Source: Bacteroidales bacterium
Lineage (GTDB): Bacteria; Bacteroidota; Bacteroidia; Bacteroidales; F082
Assembly: GCA_017632935.1 (NCBI GenBank)
Contig: JAGBQJ010000057.1
Coordinates: 62,001 to 126,000, forward strand
Direction of reading: 5' to 3'
Length of the DNA: 64,000 bases
Position 1 is the first letter of the stretch. Each line of letters opens with the position of its first letter. Below, one piece after another: positions 34,616-42,968 of the stretch. The notes under the pieces were generated by a model, which did not search any database, had not been told where the DNA came from, and saw nothing but the letters and a program-made list of their open reading frames with translations. The position numbers and the translations under genes are program-made.

Positions 34616-34720
34616 AATAGTTGTTCAGTTGTTCAGTTGGACGCGCTTCGCGTCTTTGCGAGGAGGAACGACGAAGCAATCCAGGAATCTTGAATTTCAA
34701 ATTTTGAATCTTGAATCCTT
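34616..34720. repeat. Cluster of three dispersed repeat types in the pta leader
   Basis: Side by side lie a TTGTTCAGTTG tandem (34620-34640, also at 18275-18300), a GTCTTTGCGAGGAGGAACG... segment ending CGACGAAGCAATCC (34652-34682), and an AATCTTGAATTTCAAATTTTG type repeat (34685-34718, related to 46925-46960). All are non-coding. Confidence 0.7.
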
Positions 34721-34728
34721 TTGACCTG

Positions 34729-34760
34729 CAAAGTTAGAAAGTTTTTGTGTCGGTTTGCAA
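34729..34760 (-). promoter_or_regulatory. Promoter of pta-ackA
   Basis: Minus strand TTG (34760-34758), 21 nt, TAACTTTG (34736-34729). Confidence 0.7.
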
Positions 34761-34777
34761 ATAATCCATTATTTTTG
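34745..34777 (+). promoter_or_regulatory. Promoter of the DUF4271-hemD-rnpA-yidD run
   Basis: TTG at 34745-34747, 22 nt, TATTTTTG at 34770-34777, 23 bp before the ATG at 34800. It overlaps the divergent pta promoter. Confidence 0.55.
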
Positions 34778-34799
34778 CAGCGCATTTTGCAAGAAATCC

Positions 34800-35621
34800 A
34801 TGCCTCAATATCCCGACATATTCTATAACCCCTTTGTGGAGCCGACACAAGCCGTTGACATAGTGCAGGCTGTCGACACCATCGCTTGCGATAGCGTGGT
34901 GCCGAGCTTCATCACCTCGGGTTTTGATGGCACGATCACGCCTTTGGTGCGCATGAGTTACGAGATCCTGCAAGGCTGGAATTTAGCTCTTTTGGGGCTC
35001 ATGTTGCTGCTCATCGTGCTCAACAAGCAGCTTTATCCTCGTCAGTTCCGTCAGGTGTTGTCAGTGCCGGGCGGTGTGGCCCATACCAACCAATTGCTGA
35101 GGGAATGGAATCCTGTGCGGAGTTTCCTGTGCGTTTCCTTTACTATAGGTTACATCCTGCTGCTTGCTCTGTTCGTCCAGAAAAGTTGCGTAGTGTTATC
35201 GCACGATGTGGCGAAATACAACAATTGGTCCGTGTTTTGGACTATCTGTGGCTGCATGACGGGATGGGTACTGCTCCGTTACCTCACGTTGCATTTTGTT
35301 AACTGGCTCTTCGATGCGCGCGACACGGTCGACCGTCAGATGTCAGTCCAGTTTTCCATCTCTATTTTCACTCTTATGGCCATGATGCCGCTTGTGCTGC
35401 TTTTGATTTATAATCCAACAAAATATTTTGTATGGATTGGCATTGGTTTATTGGGCTTGGCGGCTATGGTGAGGTTCGTTTTAGGAATAATTGAATCCAG
35501 AGTGGCAACAAAAATATCCGCGTTTTATATTTTTTTGTATCTTTGCGCCCTCGAAATCGCACCCGTTGCAACGCTAGTGACCGCAGGCTGGCGATACTTT
35601 AGCCAAGGTGCTGCTTTTTAA
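34800..35621 (+). CDS. DUF4271 domain-containing membrane protein
   Basis: A 273-residue inner-membrane protein. An N-terminal ~60-residue soluble segment (MPQYPDIFYNPFVEPTQAV) is followed by about seven hydrophobic segments, e.g. LALLGLMLLLIVLN, LCVSFTIGYILLLALFV, and ISIFTLMAMMPLVLLLIY, matching DUF4271, a Bacteroidota-specific family commonly located beside hemD. Function unknown. I chose ATG 34800 because an upstream in-frame TTG at 34755 would place the start before the promoter's -7 box. Only 66 bp separates it from hemD. Confidence 0.85.
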   Translation: MPQYPDIFYNPFVEPTQAVDIVQAVDTIACDSVVPSFITSGFDGTITPLVRMSYEILQGWNLALLGLMLLLIVLNKQLYPRQFRQVLSVPGGVAHTNQLLREWNPVRSFLCVSFTIGYILLLALFVQKSCVVLSHDVAKYNNWSVFWTICGCMTGWVLLRYLTLHFVNWLFDARDTVDRQMSVQFSISIFTLMAMMPLVLLLIYNPTKYFVWIGIGLLGLAAMVRFVLGIIESRVATKISAFYIFLYLCALEIAPVATLVTAGWRYFSQGAAF

Positions 35622-35687
35622 TGAGTTACATAGTGCGAATGCGGGTAAAAACGAGGGTATTATACGTTCTTAAAAGAGAAGAAAAAG

Positions 35688-36452
35688 ATGAAGATTAAGT
35701 CGATTTTGGTGTCACAACCCAAGCCTGCCGACATTTCGAAGACGCCTTTCGCCGACATGATGAAGAAGTATGGCGTGAACATTACTTTCGAAAAGTTCAT
35801 CAAACTTGACGCGGTTTCCGCCAGCGAACTCCGTCAAGAACACATCAAGCTTCCGGAATACACAGCCATCATCCTGACCAGCCGCAATGCCATTGACCAT
35901 TTCTTCAGAGTGGCCAAGGAGATGCGTTACACCGTTCCCGAAACGTTGAAGTATTTCTGCATCAACGAGTCGACGGCCTTCTATCTGCAACGTTATGTGC
36001 AATACCGCAAGCGCAAGGTGTTTTACGGCAGCCAGACGCTCAACGACCTCATCGACATCATGAAGAAGCACAAGGACGAGAAATACCTCTACTGCTGCTC
36101 CGACATCAGCTCCGATGCCACCCTCGACCTTCTTAATGCCGCTAAACTCAACTTCACCAAGGCCGTGATGTTCCGCACCGTGTCGGCAGACCTGAAGGAC
36201 AAGGTGAAAATCAACGATTACGACATGTTGGTCTTCTTCAGCCCTGCCGGTATCCTTTCACTGAAAGAGAACTTCCCGGAGTTTGTGCAGAATGAAGTCG
36301 CCATTGGCGGTTTCGGAGATGCCACCTGCCAAGCCATCGTCGACCAAGGCTTCGAGCTCAACTTCCGTGCACCCACTGCGACGGCCCATTCCATGACCAT
36401 GGCCATGGAGGAATACCTTGCTGCTGAGAACAAGAAGAGCAAGAAGAAATAA
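35688..36452 (+). CDS. hemD: Uroporphyrinogen-III synthase
   Basis: A 254-residue HemD-family protein, the enzyme that cyclises hydroxymethylbilane with ring D inversion in tetrapyrrole synthesis. Signs: ILVSQPKPADISKTPFADMM at the start, AIILTSRNAIDHFFRVA, LYCCSDISSDATLDLL, MLVFFSPAGILSLKENFPEF and VAIGGFGDATCQAIVDQGFE (split by short gaps in the alignment), plus the final APTATAHSMTMAMEEYL. The sequence is divergent, as usual for HemD. A TATCTTTG box inside the upstream gene (35538-35545) may give it an extra promoter. The stop codon is 22 bp before rnpA. Confidence 0.88.
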   Translation: MKIKSILVSQPKPADISKTPFADMMKKYGVNITFEKFIKLDAVSASELRQEHIKLPEYTAIILTSRNAIDHFFRVAKEMRYTVPETLKYFCINESTAFYLQRYVQYRKRKVFYGSQTLNDLIDIMKKHKDEKYLYCCSDISSDATLDLLNAAKLNFTKAVMFRTVSADLKDKVKINDYDMLVFFSPAGILSLKENFPEFVQNEVAIGGFGDATCQAIVDQGFELNFRAPTATAHSMTMAMEEYLAAENKKSKKK

Positions 36453-36474
36453 CCCTTCCGAAAAGCGTTTCGCC

Positions 36475-36885
36475 ATGACGGCTCAGGAGGGACTCCCCAA
36501 ATACGAGAGGATTTGTAAGGAAAACGACATCCAGGCGCTTTTCGATAAAGGGCATGGCATCAGCGTGTATCCCTATCGCGTAGTCTATTTGTTTCGGTAT
36601 GACGAAAGCCATCCCGTAACCGTGCGTCTGCTCGTCTCCGTCTCCAAGAAACGCTTCCACCACGCCATTACGCGCAACCGTGTGAAACGCCTGATTCGTG
36701 AGTCCTGGCGCCACAACAAGGCTGCCCTTTACGAAATCTGCGAAAGGGATAATATTTCCGTGGATGTAGCGTTAGTTTATACAGCTACGGTTGTCCATAG
36801 CTATGAGGAGATGTTCGCCAAGACGAAGAAAGCTGTTAACGAGTTGATTAACAAGTATGAAACGCATCGCCCAACTGCCGGCTAA
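36475..36885 (+). CDS. rnpA: Ribonuclease P protein component
   Basis: A 136-residue basic protein that assists the RNase P RNA in tRNA 5' maturation. The family signature is [12 protein letters not shown] near residue 70, preceded by [16 protein letters not shown]. The ATG at 36475 gives a normal length; upstream in-frame codons would overlap hemD. The start is 22 bp after the hemD stop, and the 3' end overlaps yidD by 29 bp. The rnpA-yidD overlap is a conserved arrangement. Confidence 0.95.
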   Translation: MTAQEGLPKYERICKENDIQALFDKGHGISVYPYRVVYLFRYDESHPVTVRLLVSVSKKRFHHAITRNRVKRLIRESWRHNKAALYEICERDNISVDVALVYTATVVHSYEEMFAKTKKAVNELINKYETHRPTAG

Positions 36886-37087
36886 GTTCCTGATCCTGCT
36901 CATTCGCATTTATCAGGTGACGCTGTCGCCCTTCATCGGCAACAGTTGCCGCTATACGCCTACCTGTTCCAACTACGGCATCGAAGCGATACAAAAATAC
37001 GGCTTCTTCAAAGGCGGCTGGCTCACCTTCAAACGCATCCTCTCTTGCAACCCTTGGGGTGGTAGCGGGTATGATCCGGTACCGTGA
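36857..37087 (+). CDS. yidD: Membrane protein insertion efficiency factor YidD
   Basis: A 76-residue protein of the YidD family with the diagnostic [34 protein letters not shown] and [24 protein letters not shown] blocks, including the three conserved Cys residues. It has an amphipathic N-terminal helix and helps YidC/Sec insert membrane proteins. Its start overlaps the end of rnpA, implying translational coupling. Confidence 0.95.
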   Translation: MKRIAQLPAKFLILLIRIYQVTLSPFIGNSCRYTPTCSNYGIEAIQKYGFFKGGWLTFKRILSCNPWGGSGYDPVP

Positions 37088-37091
37088 TGAC

Positions 37092-37153
37092 TGTAGAGAC
37101 GCAATGCTTGCGTCTCGGAAAAAACAATGAGACGCATTCAATGCGTCTCTACA
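37092..37153. repeat. Double GAGACGC-type palindrome
   Basis: Two variant palindromes, GAGACGCAATGCTTGCGTCTC-like (written here in parts: GAGACGCAATGC / TTGCGTCTC) and GAGACGCATTC / AATGCGTCTC, lie side by side with TGTA/TACA ends, so the whole 62 bp is also an inverted repeat. It fills the gap between yidD and the protease gene. Confidence 0.8.
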
Positions 37154-37178
37154 ACAAAACGAAAAATGTAATTTGAAA

Positions 37179-38825
37179 ATGAATAGATTCCTTACCCTAA
37201 TCCTGGTCCTGCTCCTTCCGCTTGGCCTCTTCGCCCAAGAGAAGCAGAACAACTTCGAAATCGCCAAAAGCCTCGACATCTATAACAGCCTCCTCCGTGA
37301 GCTGAATCTCAACTATGTCGATGAGATCAACCCGGGCGAACTCAATGAGACCGCCATCAAGGCCATGCTCGATGGCCTCGACCCCTACACAGTCTTCATC
37401 CCCGAGTCGGATATCGAGAACGCCAAGTTCATGACCACGGGCGAATATGGCGGCATCGGCGCCGTCATCCAATATGACGGTGAGTTCACCCGTATCTCCG
37501 ATCCTTACGAAGGCTGGCCGGCACAGAAGGCAGGCATCATCGCTGGTGATGCCATCCTTGAGGTGAACGGCGTGGACTGTAAGAAGAAAAACACGCAACA
37601 GGTCAGTGAGATGCTGAAAGGCCAGCCTGGCACCGAGGTATCGCTGAAACTCAAGCGTTACGGTCAGGAGAAACCCGTGGAGATCAAGCTGAAGCGTGAG
37701 AAGGTGAAAATCGATAACATCCCCTATTATAAAGTGTTCGACAACGGCATTGCCTACCTCGCATTGAGCGGTTTCACCCGCGATGCTGGCAAAGAAGTGA
37801 AGGAAAAGTTGGTGGAGATGAAGAAAGACCAGCAACTGAAAGGCTTCGTCCTCGACCTGCGCGGCAACGGTGGCGGACTGATGAACGAGGCTGTCGACAT
37901 CGTCAACTTGTTTATTCCCAAGGGTAAAGCTGTCGTATCGATGAAAGGCAAGGCGGCCACGGCCAATAGCATGCATCCCACCACCAACGATCCCGTGGAC
38001 CTGGAGATCCCGTTGGCTATCCTCGTTGATGGCAGCAGTGCTTCGGCCAGTGAGATTGTGGCAGGTGCCATCCAAGACTACGACCGCGGTGTCATCATTG
38101 GGCATCGTACCTTTGGCAAGGGTTTGGTGCAGAACATCTTACCGCTGAGCTACAACACCCAGATGAAGGTCACGGTGGCACATTACTACATCCCCAGCGG
38201 TCGCTGCATTCAGGAGATCGATTACTCGCACAAGAAAGACACCACCCAGATGAAGAAAGACACCCTCGGCAAGGCCTTCAAGACCATTCATGGTCGCACC
38301 GTTTATGAAGGTCATGGCATCACGCCAGACGTGAAAGTCGAACGCGATCCTTATGCTACGGTGACAGCCTATCTCTATGGTAAGAACTACATCTTCGACT
38401 ATGCTAATAAGTTCTACAGTGAGCACAAGAGCATAGCCCCGGCCGACCGTTTCCAAATCGATGAGGCTACCTATCAGGATTTCATGAAGTTCGTGAAGGA
38501 CAAGAACTTCAGCTATACCACGGAGAGCGAGAAAGCCATCGAGAAGCTGAAGAAAACCGCCAAGGACGAGGGTTATTTGGACAAGATACAGCCGCAAATT
38601 GATCTTTTGGAGAAGAACCTTGCGGCCGAAAAGGACAAAGACCTGCTCAACAACCGTAAGGATATTGAAGAGATGCTGCGTTCTGAGATTGTGGGACGTT
38701 ACTACTACCAGAAAGGCCGCATCGTGGCTTCGTTGAACGACGACCCCGACTTGAAACGCGCCTTTGAGATCCTGCTCAACACCAACGGCAAGGACGAATA
38801 CCACAGCATCTTGAGCGGCAAGTGA
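37179..38825 (+). CDS. S41 family C-terminal processing peptidase
   Basis: A 548-residue CtpA/Prc-type protease. After a signal peptide (MNRFLTLILVLLLPLGLFAQ) come an N-terminal helical region, a PDZ domain (GGIGAVIQYDGEFTRISDP ... GWPAQKAGIIAGDAILEVNG), and the tail-specific protease core with FVLDLRGNGGGLMNEA. The catalytic Ser289 in SSASASEIVAG and Lys314 in TFGKGLVQ are 25 residues apart, as in E. coli Prc. A charged helical C-terminus follows. It acts in the periplasm on C-termini of envelope proteins. The stop overlaps the start of the next gene (TGATG), so the two are translationally coupled. Confidence 0.93.
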   Translation: MNRFLTLILVLLLPLGLFAQEKQNNFEIAKSLDIYNSLLRELNLNYVDEINPGELNETAIKAMLDGLDPYTVFIPESDIENAKFMTTGEYGGIGAVIQYDGEFTRISDPYEGWPAQKAGIIAGDAILEVNGVDCKKKNTQQVSEMLKGQPGTEVSLKLKRYGQEKPVEIKLKREKVKIDNIPYYKVFDNGIAYLALSGFTRDAGKEVKEKLVEMKKDQQLKGFVLDLRGNGGGLMNEAVDIVNLFIPKGKAVVSMKGKAATANSMHPTTNDPVDLEIPLAILVDGSSASASEIVAGAIQDYDRGVIIGHRTFGKGLVQNILPLSYNTQMKVTVAHYYIPSGRCIQEIDYSHKKDTTQMKKDTLGKAFKTIHGRTVYEGHGITPDVKVERDPYATVTAYLYGKNYIFDYANKFYSEHKSIAPADRFQIDEATYQDFMKFVKDKNFSYTTESEKAIEKLKKTAKDEGYLDKIQPQIDLLEKNLAAEKDKDLLNNRKDIEEMLRSEIVGRYYYQKGRIVASLNDDPDLKRAFEILLNTNGKDEYHSILSGK

Positions 38826-40390
38826 TGACAGCGCAGGCCTCCATACGACCCTACTTGAACCAAGCCTACCTCTTGGGCTTGCTGATGGTGGCCGTTGGCC
38901 TCACGCTCTCGCCGTTCATGATGGGCATGTCGCAGTTCTGGCTGGTCCTCGTCTGGCTCGTGGATGGCATCGTGGCCAAAGACTTCAAGCAGAAACTTTC
39001 CCGTTTTTGGCACAACAAAGCCGCCGTGTTGCTGGTGGCTTTTTACCTTATGCATGTCGTCGGGCTGCTTTGGACCTCTGATTTCCAGTATGCCCTGAAA
39101 GACCTCCGTGTCAAACTGCCCATTTTGGTCATGCCCTTTGTGCTGTCGAGCATGGAGCCGCTCGACCGCAAGCGTTTCGACTTTGTGATGCTCATCTATG
39201 TGCTCGCGGTATTCATCGCTACACAATTCAGCTTTGTCTCTTATCTGAGACACGACTACGAGGATGTCCGCGAGATCTCCCATTTCATCAGCCATATCCG
39301 CTTCTGCCTCAATATTGTCTTCAGTATGGCGGTGGTTGGGTATTATCTTACTTTAAAAACTGCGTGGTGGAGCAAAGCTATTCAGGTTGCTCTGCTGCTT
39401 TGGTTCACCTACCAGGTTTTCATTTTCGAGTCCTTGTCAGGCTATGTGATTCTCGTAGCGGTTGTCCTTGCCACGGCTGTTTATGCCTTCCTGCAATGGA
39501 AGAAGAGCAGGGCATGGCATATTGCCGTTGGTGCTGTTGCCTTAGCGGTATTGGTCATCGGAATCATGGTGATTGCGCATTTCGTGAAACCCTTGCTGAA
39601 GGTGGAGCCTGTGGATTTCGCCGCTTTGGAGAAGACGACGGCGCAGGGCAATCCTTATTGGCACGACACGGTATACAATCCCGTTGAGGACGGCAAATAT
39701 GTGGGGCTGTATTACTGCAAGAAAGAAATGCAAGAAGCCTGGTCACAACGCAGTGGCCTGCCGTTTGATGGCCTTACCACCAATGGTGAGAGCCTTGAAG
39801 CCACCTTGGCACGTTATCTCACCTCAAAGGACCTGCGTAAGGATGCCCAAGGCGTAATGGCCTTGACGGACGAGGATATCCAAAACATCGAGCAAGGTGT
39901 GGCCAACTACAACAATTGGAAGCATCCGGGCCTTCATGCCCGTCTTTCCTCGACATTGTTTGAATACAATCTCTATCGCCGTTTCAACAATCCCAATGGT
40001 GGCTCGCTTTCGCAACGCCTTGAATACACTCGGGCGTCGTTCCATATCATAGGCCAGCATCCTTGGTTCGGCGTGGGTACGGGTGATGTGCCGCAAGCCT
40101 TTGCCCAGACTTACGATGAGATTCATTCCCCGTTGAAAGAGGAATACCGTTTCCGCGCCCACAACCAGTACCTGGCTATCGCGGTAGCCTTCGGCTTGGT
40201 GGGCTTGGCATTTTTCCTCTTCGTCTTGTTTTATCCTTGGTTCGCATCGAAGCATAATCACACCTATTTGTTTATGGTGTTCCTTTGTGTCATGCTGCTC
40301 TCCATGTTCCCTGAGGACACTTTGGAGACCCAAGCCGGTGCCACATTATTTGCCTTTTTTGTGTCCTTGCTGTTATTTGCAAAAAAATAG
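38825..40390 (+). CDS. O-antigen ligase/polymerase-like membrane protein
   Basis: A 521-residue protein with about ten hydrophobic segments (LLMVAVGLTLSPFMMGM; AVLLVAFYLMHVVGLLW; VMLIYVLAVFIATQFSF; ILVAVVLATAVYAFLQW; FGLVGLAFFLFVLFYPW) and a large periplasmic loop between ~290 and 420. The region RLEYTRASFHIIGQHPWFGV, then GTGDVPQAF and HNQYLAIAVAFGLVG, is the typical Wzy_C (WaaL/Wzy) signature. It would join polysaccharide to lipid A-core or polymerise it in the periplasm. ATG at 38825 overlaps the upstream stop; this gives the expected start immediately before the first helix region. Confidence 0.82.
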   Translation: MTAQASIRPYLNQAYLLGLLMVAVGLTLSPFMMGMSQFWLVLVWLVDGIVAKDFKQKLSRFWHNKAAVLLVAFYLMHVVGLLWTSDFQYALKDLRVKLPILVMPFVLSSMEPLDRKRFDFVMLIYVLAVFIATQFSFVSYLRHDYEDVREISHFISHIRFCLNIVFSMAVVGYYLTLKTAWWSKAIQVALLLWFTYQVFIFESLSGYVILVAVVLATAVYAFLQWKKSRAWHIAVGAVALAVLVIGIMVIAHFVKPLLKVEPVDFAALEKTTAQGNPYWHDTVYNPVEDGKYVGLYYCKKEMQEAWSQRSGLPFDGLTTNGESLEATLARYLTSKDLRKDAQGVMALTDEDIQNIEQGVANYNNWKHPGLHARLSSTLFEYNLYRRFNNPNGGSLSQRLEYTRASFHIIGQHPWFGVGTGDVPQAFAQTYDEIHSPLKEEYRFRAHNQYLAIAVAFGLVGLAFFLFVLFYPWFASKHNHTYLFMVFLCVMLLSMFPEDTLETQAGATLFAFFVSLLLFAKK

Positions 40391-40391
40391 T

Positions 40392-40399
40392 TATCTTTG
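40392..40399 (+). promoter_or_regulatory. -7 box before cdd
   Basis: TATCTTTG lies 20 bp before the cdd ATG; a TTG at 40367-40369 is 22 nt upstream, slightly longer than consensus. Confidence 0.5.
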
Positions 40400-40419
40400 C
40401 GCCAACAATACCAACAATC

Positions 40420-40902
40420 ATGAGGAAAGAACAATTCGTCTGCCCCTATGAGGTATATGACACAATGGAAGAGCTGCCCCAGCAGGACGCTGATTTGATG
40501 CGTCGTGCCCACGAGGCGGCTCGTAATGCTTATGCACCTTATTCGAAGTTCCAGGTTGGTGCCGCTGCACGCTTGGCCAATGGCGCTGTGGTGACGGGCA
40601 ACAACATTGAGAACGCTGCTTATCCCAGTGGCTTGTGCGCTGAGCGGGTGACCTTGTTTTCGGCTATGGCACAATATCCAGGCGTGTCCATCGAGGCTCT
40701 GGCCTTGACAGCTTATTCCGAAACTAAGTCTATCGACGAGCCTGTCGCCCCTTGCGGGGCTTGCCGTCAGGTGATGGTGGAGGTGGAACAGGTCTCGAAA
40801 CGGCCTTTGCGCGTGCTCTGCCAAGGCGACACGGGTCCCGTCATGGTCTTTGACGGTGTCGAGTCGCTGATGCCGTTTGTTTTCTTGGATAAGTTCCTTT
40901 AA
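40420..40902 (+). CDS. cdd: Cytidine deaminase
   Basis: A 160-residue enzyme that deaminates cytidine or deoxycytidine to uridine in pyrimidine salvage. The zinc site is complete: Cys73-Ala-Glu75 in GLCAERV and Cys112/Cys115 in PCGACRQVM. The NNIENAAYPSG segment recognises the nucleoside. It is slightly longer than the homotetrameric form because of a ~24-residue N-terminal extension. Its stop codon overlaps that of the convergent CPBP protease gene by four bases. Confidence 0.95.
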   Translation: MRKEQFVCPYEVYDTMEELPQQDADLMRRAHEAARNAYAPYSKFQVGAAARLANGAVVTGNNIENAAYPSGLCAERVTLFSAMAQYPGVSIEALALTAYSETKSIDEPVAPCGACRQVMVEVEQVSKRPLRVLCQGDTGPVMVFDGVESLMPFVFLDKFL

Positions 40903-41792
40903 TCGTTCTCTGTAGGCGGAGCTGTAGGAGCGGCCTCGGTCTGCCGCTTGGGTTGTGCCTTGATCCAACTCCATACGATAAGTCCGATGGTCACCGCTGC
41001 GCTGGCCACGATAATCCACACATTTGCCGTTTCTCCGAAATGCTCTGCATCTTCAATGACGCCTTTGTTGCTCAGATAATAAAGGACGACCGCCGTGCCG
41101 TTGTTGACAAAATGCATCAACATGCTGGTCCAGAGTGAGTTAGTGATGTAAAACATATAACCCATCAAGAGACCCAAGAACATGCGGGGCAGAAAGCCAT
41201 AGAACTGGAAGTGGATGAAGGAGAAGATGGCCGCCGAGAGGATGATGGCGACATGTGGATTCATTTTGCGCGTCAGGGATTGTTGCAACACGCCCCGGAA
41301 GGTCAATTCTTCGCCGATGGCGGGTATTAATGCGATGACAACCAGATTAAACAATAGTCCGCCGATAGAGTCCACATCCAGCAGTTTTTCGGTAGCGGCT
41401 TGGGCGGTATCTTCCAAGAGTTTCAGGTATTCTTCGAGTTTGGCAAAAACACCCCCGAAATCCATGCTTTCGTTCCACGTTGTCAGACGGGTGGAAAGGG
41501 GAACGGATACGAACATCAGTGCTACACCTATTAATATAAGCCACCAAGGCGGGCTGAGTCTGCGGAGACCTAAATCCCTCATTTGATGTTCTTTGCGTGT
41601 GATGAAATAGTACACAATGGGTGGCACCACAAACATAAAGATGGAGCTGATGCCCTGCCCAATTTTCATTCCCGTGTCGCCACCAAATATGAAGATAGCC
41701 GAGGCTGCGACACCTATCAGACCGCTAACCAACAAGATAACCAAGAAGATGAGGATTCTGATTCCAGTGGATTGTTTCAGGTTGTCTGTCAT
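40899..41792 (-). CDS. CPBP family intramembrane metalloprotease
   Basis: A 297-residue membrane protein of the CAAX protease/bacteriocin-processing family. The motifs are EELTFRGVLQQ (EExxxR), FSFIHFQFYGFLPRMFLGLL (FxxxH region) and a later SMLMHFVNNGT (HxxxN). Eight hydrophobic segments are visible, starting with ILIFLVILLVSGLIGVAAS. ATG 41792 is chosen; a longer frame to 41894 would run through a dispersed repeat and through the dusB promoter. Substrates are unknown; relatives take part in peptide processing or self-immunity. An acidic/Pro tail ends the protein. Confidence 0.9.
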   Translation of the reverse strand: MTDNLKQSTGIRILIFLVILLVSGLIGVAASAIFIFGGDTGMKIGQGISSIFMFVVPPIVYYFITRKEHQMRDLGLRRLSPPWWLILIGVALMFVSVPLSTRLTTWNESMDFGGVFAKLEEYLKLLEDTAQAATEKLLDVDSIGGLLFNLVVIALIPAIGEELTFRGVLQQSLTRKMNPHVAIILSAAIFSFIHFQFYGFLPRMFLGLLMGYMFYITNSLWTSMLMHFVNNGTAVVLYYLSNKGVIEDAEHFGETANVWIIVASAAVTIGLIVWSWIKAQPKRQTEAAPTAPPTEND

Positions 41793-41804
41793 AAAAGTAT
41801 ATTT

Positions 41805-41835
41805 TTGCTGCAAAGATACACTTTTTGTAATTTTG
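41805..41835 (+). promoter_or_regulatory. Promoter of dusB
   Basis: TTG at 41805-41807, 20 nt, TAATTTTG at 41828-41835. A minus-strand TATCTTTG (41818-41811) inside the same stretch faces the CPBP gene. Confidence 0.75.
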
Positions 41836-41853
41836 CAGCGAAAAAACCAAGGT

Positions 41854-41874
41854 CCCTGAGCCTGTCGAAGGGCC
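41854..41874. repeat. CCCTTCGACAGGCTCAGG-family repeat in the dusB leader
   Basis: Inverted copy (CCCTGAGCCTGTCGAAGGG) between the dusB -7 box and its ATG; it can form a small hairpin in the leader RNA. Confidence 0.8.
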
Positions 41875-41886
41875 GATTTACACAAT

Positions 41887-42867
41887 ATGTACAAACTTGC
41901 CCATCTCGAATTCGAACATTATCCGCTGCTCCTCGCTCCCATGGAGGATGTCTCCGACCCGCCGTTCCGCTATGTCTGCAAGATGTTTGGCGCCGATGTG
42001 GTCTACTCGGAGTTCATCTCCGCTGACGGCCTCATCCGCGATTCGGTGAAGAGTATCAAGAAGCTGGATTTCGAGGAGTTTGAGCGGCCTGTGGGCATAC
42101 AGATCTTCGGCAACGCCGTCGACCCCATGGTAGAGGCGGCACGTTATGCCGAGACCGCCCACCCCGACATCATCGATATCAACTTCGGATGTCCCGTGAA
42201 GAAGGTAGCCTCGAAAGGCGCGGGCTCTGGCATCATGAATGACATCCCCAAGATGGTGGCCATCACCAAGGCTGTGGTGGCGGCGGTGAAGACCCCTGTG
42301 ACGGTGAAGACCCGCCTCGGCTACGACGACGCGCACCGGGAGATCGTTGACATCGCCGAACGCCTCCAAGATGTGGGCATCACCGCTTTGACCATACACG
42401 GCCGCCTGCGTACCACCAAATACAGTGAGCCCGCTGATTGGACGCTTATTGGTGAGGTGAAAAACAACCCGCGCATGCATATTCCCATCATCGGCAACGG
42501 TGACGTGGTGGACGGCCCCTCAGCCAAGTATTTCAAGGACACCTACGGTGTGGATGGCCTAATGATAGGCCGTGCCAGCTACGGCAACCCATGGATCTTC
42601 AGCCAGATCAGGCATTATTTGGAAACAGGGGAGGAGTTACCTTTGCCCGATGTGAAGGAGCGCGTGCGGGTCAGTAAGATTCATTTGAAGCGTTCCATCG
42701 AATGGAAGGGTGAGCACATCGCTTTATTGGAAATACGCAAGCACTGGGCTGCCTATTTCAAAGGGTTGCCTAACTTTAAACCGTTCAAGATGCGGTTAAT
42801 GAAAACGCTGGATGTCGAGGAAGTTTATGGGATTTTGGAGGAGATTCTTGATTGCTATGGTGTTTAA
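41887..42867 (+). CDS. dusB: tRNA-dihydrouridine synthase
   Basis: A 326-residue flavoenzyme that reduces uridines in the tRNA D-loop. The TIM-barrel motifs LLLAPMEDVSDPPFRYVCKM, VGIQIFGN and DIINFGCP-type block (DIINF is written DINFGCP here, catalytic Cys102), then AGSGIMNDIP, TVKTRLGYDD, LTIHGRLRTTKY and IIGNGDVVDGP, identify the Dus family; assignment to DusB rather than another subtype is by general similarity. A GRASYGNPWIF phosphate-binding block follows. Its TAA stop is embedded in the left inverted repeat of the four-helix-bundle element. Confidence 0.92.
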   Translation: MYKLAHLEFEHYPLLLAPMEDVSDPPFRYVCKMFGADVVYSEFISADGLIRDSVKSIKKLDFEEFERPVGIQIFGNAVDPMVEAARYAETAHPDIIDINFGCPVKKVASKGAGSGIMNDIPKMVAITKAVVAAVKTPVTVKTRLGYDDAHREIVDIAERLQDVGITALTIHGRLRTTKYSEPADWTLIGEVKNNPRMHIPIIGNGDVVDGPSAKYFKDTYGVDGLMIGRASYGNPWIFSQIRHYLETGEELPLPDVKERVRVSKIHLKRSIEWKGEHIALLEIRKHWAAYFKGLPNFKPFKMRLMKTLDVEEVYGILEEILDCYGV

Positions 42868-42912
42868 CTATGGCTTATGGCCTATGACTATGGCTGTTTT
42901 GACGGGGCTTTG
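42862..42912. repeat. Left terminal inverted repeat of the four-helix-bundle element
   Basis: Begins GTTTAACTATGG, contains CTATGACTATGGCTG and ends GGGGCTTTG. The complement of 43342-43401 shares all three blocks in the same order. The first block includes the dusB stop codon. Confidence 0.85.
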
Positions 42913-42968
42913 TGTTTTACGCTTTTATAAAGTGAAAAATAGTGTAAACAATTAAAATACATTGATTT

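Noticed and set aside
35538-35545. TATCTTTG inside the DUF4271 gene as a definite hemD promoter
   Set aside because: The box is perfect but has no TTG at the right distance and lies in coding sequence; mentioned only as a possibility.
41793-41894. N-terminal extension of the CPBP protease (34 residues)
   Set aside because: It is encoded by a dispersed repeat and by the dusB promoter region, and lies upstream of the CPBP gene's own -7 box.
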